Part shown: piece by piece, positions 1-5,142 of the stretch
Position numbering within the stretch: position 1 is the stretch's first letter
How the letters are laid out: each line of letters starts with the position of its first letter
DNA from: an uncultured Adlercreutzia sp.
Lineage (GTDB): Bacteria; Actinomycetota; Coriobacteriia; Coriobacteriales; Eggerthellaceae
DNA: 9,307 bases
Direction of reading: 5' to 3'
Assembly (NCBI GenBank): GCA_902478715.1
Contig: CABSMC010000088.1
Coordinates: 1-9,307 of the forward strand
The notes under the pieces: model-generated
What the model saw: the letters and a program-made list of their open reading frames with translations, nothing else
The model's database searches: none
Told to the model about the DNA's origin: nothing
Made by a program: the position numbers and the translations under genes

Positions 1-24
1 GTACCGACCTATGTGCGTCATCTT

Positions 25-67
25 CGCTGATTCCCTGCCGCATTCGCAGCGGGAAAAGCGATCAGCG
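25..67. terminator. Imperfect stem-loop downstream of the EamA transporter gene, possible terminator
   Basis: The arms CGCTGA (25-30) and TCAGCG (62-67) are complementary. Inside them TTCCC (31-35) pairs with GGGAA (51-55), and TGC pairs with GCA around a short loop, with bulges on the right-hand side. The structure lies about 37 bases past the stop of the minus-strand transporter gene, where a terminator would sit. Neither strand has a convincing T-run after it, so an intrinsic terminator is uncertain. It may be a bidirectional hairpin shared with a gene to the left of the window. No gene is supported in bases 1-104. Confidence 0.3.
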
Positions 68-104
68 GGCTGCGCGCACCCCCTCCCGGCCCCTTCGCGG
101 ACAG

Positions 105-1064
105 TTAGGCCGCGTGGCGCAGGACGCGACGCTGGGCGCGCACGAGGCGCACGTAGGCGCGGCGGGCGCGGCGGCGCTGGGCGGCCGGCAGCTTCACGCG
201 CGCCTCGCCGAGGAGCGCGCCGCCGATAATGCAGCAGGCGCCGGCGAGCTGCACGGGCGTCATCACCTCGCCGAGCACGAGCGCTCCCAGCACCACAGCC
301 GTGAGCGGTTCGGCGTAGGCGCACACCGATACGGTCTGCATGGGCAGCTGGTCGATGGCCCGGTAGTAGAGAAAGTAGGCCAGGGCGGTGAACACGGCGC
401 CCAGGGCGATGACGGTGGGCCACGAGCTTGAGGGGATGCGGCCGATGAAGGCGAAGCCTTCGCCAGCCGCGGCCACGGCGAGGGCCACCGCCACCGCCGT
501 GGCGAGTTGGATGGTGGTGCAGGGGATGCCGGTGATGTCGCGGGCGAGCTTGTTGAAGATGACCATGCCCGCTGTGCCGGCGGCCGCGGCGAGTCCCATG
601 AGTATGCCAGGAACCGACAGCGTGCCCTCCAGGGCGGACGCGTTCAGCAAAAGCAGACCGCCGACCACGATGACGAATCCGACCATCACGGGAATCCGCA
701 GGCGCTCCTTGAACAGGAGGGGGGACAGCGCCATGGTAATGACCGGGGCCGTGGCGGCCAGAACGGCGCCGAGGCCTACGCCGAGCAAGCGGTAGGCAGC
801 GAAAATGGTCATCATGGCGAGGCCGAGACAGGCACCGGAGAGGGCCACGAACAGGTACTGGCGACGGCCGACGTGCCGGGGCAGTCGCTGGCGGGTGACG
901 ACGAAGATCAGGCCCATGGACAGCGCGCCAATAATGAGGCGCATGAGGCAGACCTCGAAGGCCGACAGCGGCAGCGTGCTGGCAACGATGCCCGACGATC
1001 CGAACATCATGACGGCTGCAATGAAGCACAGAAGGTACTTCATCGATGCGATCTTCGTGCGCAT
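105..1064 (-). CDS. EamA/DMT-superfamily transporter (drug/metabolite exporter type)
   Basis: A 319-residue integral membrane protein of the drug/metabolite transporter superfamily, whose members usually export amino acids, nucleosides or drugs by proton antiport; the substrate cannot be told from sequence. It shows about ten hydrophobic helices in two EamA repeats. The first half starts near residue 9 and contains the typical SALSxxxxxE-like segment MALSPLLFKERL (111-122). The second half has YFLYYRAIDQLP (230-241), a central motif of the family, followed by AEPLTAVVLGALVLGE (251-266). The start at 1064 is chosen because GAAGGAGAGG lies 7-8 bases upstream. The open frame continues further upstream, but that part is not membrane-like and lies over the LysR gene. 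The C-terminus is a markedly Arg-rich cytoplasmic tail (about residues 296-319). The divergent LysR gene is the probable regulator. The family call is firm; the function is open. Confidence 0.9.
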   Translation of the reverse strand: MRTKIASMKYLLCFIAAVMMFGSSGIVASTLPLSAFEVCLMRLIIGALSMGLIFVVTRQRLPRHVGRRQYLFVALSGACLGLAMMTIFAAYRLLGVGLGAVLAATAPVITMALSPLLFKERLRIPVMVGFVIVVGGLLLLNASALEGTLSVPGILMGLAAAAGTAGMVIFNKLARDITGIPCTTIQLATAVAVALAVAAAGEGFAFIGRIPSSSWPTVIALGAVFTALAYFLYYRAIDQLPMQTVSVCAYAEPLTAVVLGALVLGEVMTPVQLAGACCIIGGALLGEARVKLPAAQRRRARRAYVRLVRAQRRVLRHAA

Positions 1065-1152
1065 GGCAAGCCTCTCCTTCTCGGTGCAGGGCGCGGGGCT
1101 CGCAGGCTCAGCGCGCCGCCTCCTTCCTTTTGATGCAGCTGCATTATGGCGC

Positions 1153-1181
1153 TTGACAAATCCCTTGAAAAGCGAAACTAT
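1153..1181 (+). promoter_or_regulatory. Candidate sigma70-type promoter for the LysR gene
   Basis: A perfect TTGACA -35 hexamer (1153-1158) is followed after 17 bases by AACTAT (1176-1181), which keeps the important A at position 2 and T at position 6 of the -10 element. The predicted start of transcription is near 1188, about 65 bases before the GTG start. The -10 coincides with the left arm of the upstream dyad, so a bound regulator would block RNA polymerase. The -10 match is modest. Confidence 0.5.
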
Positions 1182-1190
1182 TTCATAGTT
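1176..1190. promoter_or_regulatory. Operator-like dyad AACTAT-TTC-ATAGTT
   Basis: Perfect 6-base inverted repeat with a 3-base spacer, in the gap between the divergent transporter and LysR genes. It overlaps the predicted -10 element of the LysR gene. Its centre is 18 bases from the centre of the T-N11-A dyad, so both would lie on a similar face of the helix. It is a plausible second half-site for the LysR-type regulator. Confidence 0.5.
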
Positions 1191-1193
1191 CAC

Positions 1194-1208
1194 ATGAGAA
1201 ATTCTCAT
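1194..1208. promoter_or_regulatory. LysR-box dyad ATGAGAA-A-TTCTCAT (T-N11-A)
   Basis: Perfect 7-base inverted repeat with a single central base. It contains an exact T-N11-A motif (T at 1195, A at 1207), the signature of LysR-type regulator binding sites. It lies in the divergent gap 46 bases before the LysR start and just downstream of its predicted promoter. This is where a regulator would repress its own gene and influence the opposing transporter gene. Assignment to this particular regulator is inference. Confidence 0.65.
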
Positions 1209-1253
1209 AACATGAGGCAATGAGGCACGAAGCAACGAGGGGAAGAGGGAGCC

Positions 1254-2138
1254 GTGGACGCCAACATCCAGAAGTACCAGGCCTTTGTGGAAGTGGCCGA
1301 CGCCGGCAGCTTCACCAGGGCGGCCGAGACGCTGGCCTATTCCCAGTCGGGCATAAGTCACATGGTCTCCGATTTGGAGCGCGACTGGGGCGTGGCGCTG
1401 TTCGAGCGGAGCCGCCGGGGCGTGGTGCTGACCGGCGACGGCGCACGGCTTCTGCCTGAGGCCCGCGCCCTCTGCGAGAGCTTTCGAGCCCTGGAGGCCA
1501 CCGTGGACGAGGTGCGGGGCCTCGAGACCGGTCTCATCCGCATCGGCGTGTTCCCGAGCGTGGCCGCCCATTGGATCCCGCGCATCATCAAGCGCTTCAA
1601 CGCCGACTACCCGGGCATCGACTACAAGCTGCGGGTGAGCGATTACACCGAGATCGAGGAGTGGATCGCCGACGGCACCGTGGACTGCGGCTTCGTGATG
1701 CTGCCGTTGCGCACCGATGCGCGGCTTGTCGTGCGGGCCTTGGAGGAGGACGAGTTTCTGGCCGTGCTCCCGCGCGACCATGAGTTGGCGAGCGCGGAGG
1801 TGTTTCCCGTGGAGCGCCTGGCCGAGCTGCCGCTGCTCTCGCCGGCATCGGAGTCCGACGACGAGCTTTTAGAGTTTCTGGAGCGGTGGGGCGTGCGGCA
1901 GAACCCGCATTTCACCTCATGGGACGATCGGGCCATCCTCTCCATGGTGGAGTACGGCATGGGCGTGAGCGTGCTGTCGCGCCTTATGCTGCGGGGCCTG
2001 TCCCAAAACGTGGTCACGCTGCCCTTGTCCGATCCGGTCTTCCGCACCATCGGCGTGGCCTATCGCAGCGCCGGTCACCTTCCTTTGGCCACCCGCCGCT
2101 TCCTCGATTACTTGGAATTTCGCAAAGAAGAGGAGTGA
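1254..2138 (+). CDS. LysR-family transcriptional regulator
   Basis: A 294-residue DNA-binding regulator of usual length for the family. Residues 1-60 form the winged helix-turn-helix: GSFTRAAETLAYSQSGISH (18-36) is the helix-turn-helix, and ALFERSRRGVVLTGDG (48-63) is the wing. A linker helix follows to about residue 90. Residues 93-290 form the periplasmic-binding-protein-like effector domain, beginning LIRIGVFPSVAAHWIP. It starts with GTG at 1254, preceded by a purine-rich GGAAGAGGGAG. It is transcribed away from the EamA transporter gene, a common pairing in which the regulator controls an exporter and itself. The effector is unknown. Two dyads in the shared gap are candidate binding sites. 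No clear terminator follows it. Confidence 0.93.
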   Translation: MDANIQKYQAFVEVADAGSFTRAAETLAYSQSGISHMVSDLERDWGVALFERSRRGVVLTGDGARLLPEARALCESFRALEATVDEVRGLETGLIRIGVFPSVAAHWIPRIIKRFNADYPGIDYKLRVSDYTEIEEWIADGTVDCGFVMLPLRTDARLVVRALEEDEFLAVLPRDHELASAEVFPVERLAELPLLSPASESDDELLEFLERWGVRQNPHFTSWDDRAILSMVEYGMGVSVLSRLMLRGLSQNVVTLPLSDPVFRTIGVAYRSAGHLPLATRRFLDYLEFRKEEE

Positions 2139-2225
2139 GCGCGGACGGCCTGAGCGAATTGGAATGCCGTTGGAACGCCGACTGGCTCCCCTCCGAGTTG
2201 AGTCGCGGGCAGTCTGTGCTTTTTC

Positions 2226-2254
2226 TTGTGCGGCGCGGTCGGTTGCGCTACTAT
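2226..2254 (+). promoter_or_regulatory. Candidate promoter for the tal-rho-sppA-metG operon
   Basis: TTGTGC (2226-2231) and TACTAT (2249-2254) are separated by 17 bases. The -10 matches consensus at four of six positions, including the key A and T; the -35 matches only TTG. It lies in the 284-base gap between the LysR gene and tal, which contains no credible gene. A start near 2261 would give a leader of roughly 160 bases. Moderate evidence only. Confidence 0.4.
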
Positions 2255-2285
2255 GGTTCCAGCTCTGAATCTTGGGCGCGATGGT

Positions 2286-2335
2286 GCCCCACTTCCTTCC
2301 CATAGTCCCGTATCGCCCATTTTCAACATTCTCAC
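2286..2335 (+). promoter_or_regulatory. C-rich, G-poor leader stretch, possible rut site for Rho
   Basis: In these 50 bases I count 22 C and only 4 G, in a genome where C and G are otherwise balanced and high. Many pyrimidine-C dinucleotides are spread along it. A long, unstructured C-over-G bubble is the recognised character of Rho loading sites. It lies in the untranslated leader of the operon that encodes Rho, between the candidate promoter and the tal start. A second, shorter pyrimidine-rich strip follows at 2377-2406. Autogenous attenuation of rho in its own leader is known in E. coli; applying it here is inference. Confidence 0.4.
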
Positions 2336-2410
2336 GGTTCGGGTTCGCAGTGCGCGTTACCGCGGTCGATTCGAGCGCCATTCCCATTCCTTTGCCTGTA
2401 AACCTCAAGA

Positions 2411-2416
2411 AGGAGG
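2411..2416 (+). promoter_or_regulatory. Ribosome binding site AGGAGG that fixes the tal start
   Basis: A perfect AGGAGG ends immediately before an ATG (2417) and 6 bases before an in-frame GTG (2423). Zero spacing is not workable for the ATG, whereas 6 bases is close to ideal for the GTG. The protein read from the GTG begins (M)KFFLDTADL, which matches how this family normally starts. Confidence 0.75.
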
Positions 2417-2422
2417 ATGAAC

Positions 2423-3109
2423 GTGAAGTTCTTTCTGGACACGGCCGACCTCGCCGAGATCGAGGAGGCGGCCAGCTGGGGCGCTTTGGCCGGCGTGACC
2501 ACCAACCCGACGCTGTACTCGCGCATCGGGGGCAAGCTGGATGATTTCCACGCGCACATCAAGCGCATCTGCGACATCGTGGGGCCGGATTGCCCGGTGT
2601 CCGCCGAGTCGGTGGCCATGACCCGCGACGAGATCGTCCGCGACGGCCGGGAGCTCGCCGCCATCGCGCCGAACGTCGTCGTGAAGATCCCCACCATGGT
2701 GGAGGGCCTGGCCGCCACGCGCGCGTTGGCCGACGAGGGCATTCCGGTGAACATGACGCTGTGCTTCACCGTGCCCCAGGCCATTTTGGCCGCCCGCGCC
2801 GGCGCCCGCTACATCTCGCCGTTCGTGGGCCGCTTCGACGACATCTCCGAGGACGGCCTGGCGCAGCTGGACGACGTCGTGCGCGCCATCGGCAACTACG
2901 ACTTCTCCGAGGACACCGTGAACGGCGAGCAGATCGAGATCATCGCCGCCTCCATCCGCAGCGCCAACCATGTGACCCAGGCCGCCCTCATGGGGGCCGA
3001 CATCGCCACGGTGCCCTTCGGCATTCTGAAGAAATGCGTGCAGCATCCGCTGACCGACCGCGGCCTTGAGTCGTTCCTCAAGGACTGGGAGAAAGTGCAG
3101 AACGCATGA
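2423..3109 (+). CDS. tal: Transaldolase (TalC/MipB-type small transaldolase)
   Basis: A cytoplasmic enzyme of the non-oxidative pentose phosphate pathway. It moves a dihydroxyacetone unit from sedoheptulose 7-phosphate to glyceraldehyde 3-phosphate through a Schiff base. At 228 residues it is close to the usual 215-220 of the short single-barrel TalC/FSA family. Visible motifs are FFLDTADL (3-10, with Asp6), TTNPT (26-30) and VVVKIP (85-90, with catalytic Lys88). Glu62 in VSAES and Phe134 in SPFVGR are the residues typical of true transaldolases; fructose-6-phosphate aldolases carry Gln and Tyr there. GTG at 2423 is preferred to ATG at 2417 because AGGAGG touches the ATG. The stop overlaps the rho start as ATGA, implying translational coupling. 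It is the first gene of the operon. Confidence 0.9.
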   Translation: MKFFLDTADLAEIEEAASWGALAGVTTNPTLYSRIGGKLDDFHAHIKRICDIVGPDCPVSAESVAMTRDEIVRDGRELAAIAPNVVVKIPTMVEGLAATRALADEGIPVNMTLCFTVPQAILAARAGARYISPFVGRFDDISEDGLAQLDDVVRAIGNYDFSEDTVNGEQIEIIAASIRSANHVTQAALMGADIATVPFGILKKCVQHPLTDRGLESFLKDWEKVQNA

Positions 3110-5109
3110 GCGATACCCAAGAGACGATGACGACGGAAGCGGCCGCCCCGGAGGCGACCCCCGAGAAGCCGAAGCGCGGCCGTCCCCGCAAGAAGGCGGA
3201 AGAGGCCCCGGCTGTGGCTGCGGAGGGAGCCGAGGCGGCAGCCGCTCCGGCCAAGAAGACGACGCGCCGCCGTGCTGCGGCCAAGCCCGCCGAAGAGGCC
3301 GCATCTCCCGCAGCCACCGAGGCGCCGTCGGCCGAGGAGGCGCCGAAGCCGCGCCGCACCCGCGCCCGCAAGACGGCCGAGCCGGCGGAAGGGGAAGCTG
3401 GTGCGGCTGCGGCCTCCGAGGCTGTTGCGGCTGCGGTTCCCGAGGTTGCCGCGGTCGCCGAGGAGGCGCCCAAGCCCCGACGCACCCGCACCCGCAAGGC
3501 GGCCGAGCCGGCGACCGATGAAGAGGAGGCCCCGAAGGCCAAAGAGGCCGAGGGCGGCGCCGAGGCGCCTGCGGCGGATGCCGCCAAGCCCGAGGCTCCC
3601 GAGCCCAAGGAGGCCCCTCGCCGCGAGCGCACTACCACGACGGTGATCCGCCGTCGCGACCGCGAGGAGCGCCGCCAGAACCAGAACGGCCAGAACACTC
3701 AGAACGGTCAGGGCCAGGGCAAGCAGAACGGCCAGAACAAGCAGAATGCCCAGAACAACCAGGGCGGCAAGAAGAACAAGAAGAACCGCCACGAGAACCG
3801 CAACCGCGAGCCCGTGCCCTCCGTCTCCAAGGAGGCGCTGACAGAGCTCAAGGTGGCCGACCTGCGCGCCCGCGCCGCCGAGGCGGGGGTGGACGCCGCC
3901 GGGCTCAAGAAGGCCGAGCTGGTGGACGCCATCTACGAGGCCGTCTGCAAGGCCGAGGGCTTCACCGAGGTCACCGGCGTGCTGGACATCATGGGCGACG
4001 GCTACGGCTTCCTGCGCACCTCCGGCTACCTGCCTGGCGAGAACGACATCTACGTGGGGCTCGCCACCATCCGCAAGAACGGCCTGCGCAAGGGCGACAT
4101 GGTCACGGGCACGACGCGCCCGGCGCGCCCCAACGACAAGTTCGCGGCCCTGCAGAAGGTGTCGGCCGTCAATGGCATGGCCCCCGAGATCATGGCCTTA
4201 CGGCCGAAGTTCGCCGACCTCACGCCTGTGTTCCCCGACGAGCGCCTGCTCATGGAGCACGGGAAGAACACCACCACGGCCCGCGTCATCGATCTGACGG
4301 CTCCCATCGGCAAGGGCCAGCGCGGCCTCATCGTGTCGCCGCCCAAGGCCGGCAAGACCACCGTGCTCAAGGACATCGCCGCCGCCATCACGGCGAACAA
4401 CCCGGACGTGCACCTCATGTACCTGGGCATCGACGAGCGTCCCGAAGAGGCGACCGACATGGAGCGCTCCATCCGCGGGGAGGTGGTCTCCTCCACTTTC
4501 GACATGCCCTCCGAGAACCACATCCAGGTGGCCGAGCTCGTTATCGAGCGCGCCAAGCGCCTGGTCGAGCAGGGGAAGGACGTCGTCATCCTGCTGGACT
4601 CCATCACGCGCTTGGCCCGCGCCTACAACCTGGCGCAGCCCGCGAGCGGCCGCATCCTCTCCGGCGGCGTTGATTCCACGGCCCTCTATCCGCCCAAGCG
4701 CTTCCTCGGCGCCGCCCGCAACATCGAGAACGGCGGCTCGCTCACCATCCTCGCCTCGGCCCTCATCGAGACCGGGTCGAAGATGGACGAGGTGATCTTC
4801 GAGGAGTTCAAGGGCACCGGCAACATGGAGCTGAAGCTCGACCGCTACCTGGCCGACCGCCGCATCTTCCCGGCCATCGACCCCATCTCCTCGGGCACGC
4901 GCAAGGAGGAGCTGCTCATGGATCCGCAGGAGGCCCCGCTCATCTGGGGCGTGCGCCGCATTCTGGCCAACACGAACTCCACCGAGCGCGCCATGGACAT
5001 GCTCATCAAGTCGCTGAAGCAGACCAATTCCAACCAGGAGTTCCTGCTGCGCATGGCGAAGAAGATGCAGGCTCAGCAGGGTCGTGCGGACGATGGCATG
5101 GAACTGTAA
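3106..5109 (+). CDS. rho: Transcription termination factor Rho with long disordered N-terminal extension
   Basis: A hexameric RNA-dependent ATPase/translocase that ends transcription at C-rich unstructured RNA. At 667 residues it is far longer than the 419 of E. coli. Residues 1-240 are low-complexity: an AT-hook-like KRGRPRKK (23-30), two copies of a KPRRTR basic module (77-94 and 119-136), then an Asn/Gln tract (191-220). The Rho_N helical domain is about 243-281. The cold-shock-like RNA-binding domain is about 285-356 (GDGYGFLR, NDIYV). The RecA-like motor follows: Walker A PPKAGKTT (412-419, Lys417), DERPEE (443-448), Walker B VVILLDS (493-499, Asp498), Q-loop SGRILSGGVD (514-523), and ETGSKMDEVIFEEFKGTGNMEL (555-576), whose key residues are conserved. 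Its ATG overlaps the tal stop; only a weak, distant SD (GGGAG) is seen, so coupling to tal is likely. All catalytic elements are intact. Confidence 0.97.
   Translation: MSDTQETMTTEAAAPEATPEKPKRGRPRKKAEEAPAVAAEGAEAAAAPAKKTTRRRAAAKPAEEAASPAATEAPSAEEAPKPRRTRARKTAEPAEGEAGAAAASEAVAAAVPEVAAVAEEAPKPRRTRTRKAAEPATDEEEAPKAKEAEGGAEAPAADAAKPEAPEPKEAPRRERTTTTVIRRRDREERRQNQNGQNTQNGQGQGKQNGQNKQNAQNNQGGKKNKKNRHENRNREPVPSVSKEALTELKVADLRARAAEAGVDAAGLKKAELVDAIYEAVCKAEGFTEVTGVLDIMGDGYGFLRTSGYLPGENDIYVGLATIRKNGLRKGDMVTGTTRPARPNDKFAALQKVSAVNGMAPEIMALRPKFADLTPVFPDERLLMEHGKNTTTARVIDLTAPIGKGQRGLIVSPPKAGKTTVLKDIAAAITANNPDVHLMYLGIDERPEEATDMERSIRGEVVSSTFDMPSENHIQVAELVIERAKRLVEQGKDVVILLDSITRLARAYNLAQPASGRILSGGVDSTALYPPKRFLGAARNIENGGSLTILASALIETGSKMDEVIFEEFKGTGNMELKLDRYLADRRIFPAIDPISSGTRKEELLMDPQEAPLIWGVRRILANTNSTERAMDMLIKSLKQTNSNQEFLLRMAKKMQAQQGRADDGMEL
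3334..3513 (+). repeat. Two copies of an 18-residue basic module within the Rho N-terminus
   Basis: Copy one (3334-3387) and copy two (3460-3513) each encode EEAPKPRRTRxRKxAEPA, identical at 16 of 18 residues. Synonymous changes (for example CCG/CCC, CGC/CGA) show the copies are not brand new. Each places a strongly basic PRRTR core between acidic and Ala/Pro-rich linkers, similar in style to the AT-hook-like KPKRGRPRKK at residues 21-30. Confidence 0.8.
3676..3756 (+). repeat. CAGAAC hexamer-rich tract encoding the Rho Asn/Gln segment
   Basis: Seven exact CAGAAC hexamers plus one CAGAAT occur in frame within about 80 bases. Each encodes Gln-Asn, separated by Gly, Lys, Thr or Ala codons. The result is 20 Gln/Asn among residues 191-220 of Rho. 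The regular in-frame hexamer could change copy number by slippage without breaking the reading frame. Confidence 0.8.
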
Positions 5110-5142
5110 GCCCGGCGAATCCGGCCCGACGAAAGAGGCATC

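Noticed and set aside
1..104. A short plus-strand frame at the left edge (from base 11)
   Set aside because: Arg/Gly/Ala-rich shadow of the transporter's 3' end with no ribosome binding site or homology.
1065..1781. Upstream extension of the transporter frame to 558 residues
   Set aside because: The added 239 residues are not membrane-like and lie over the LysR gene and its promoter; a strong ribosome binding site supports the start at 1064.
2203..2230. Possible terminator after the LysR gene (GGGCA...TGC followed by a T-run)
   Set aside because: Only three strong base pairs plus wobbles, too weak to call a terminator.
2423..3109. Fructose-6-phosphate aldolase instead of transaldolase
   Set aside because: Glu62 and Phe134 are the transaldolase-type residues; aldolases of this family carry Gln and Tyr there.
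2405..3304. Long minus-strand open frame opposite tal and the start of rho
   Set aside because: Composition is typical of a high-GC antisense shadow (His/Gly/Arg/Val-rich), it has no recognisable domain, and it lies fully over well-supported genes.
2896..3792. Minus-strand frame with very Leu-rich, membrane-like ends
   Set aside because: The Leu/Arg/Gly richness mirrors the Ala/Glu/Lys-coding low-complexity start of rho on the other strand, so it is an artefact of that composition.
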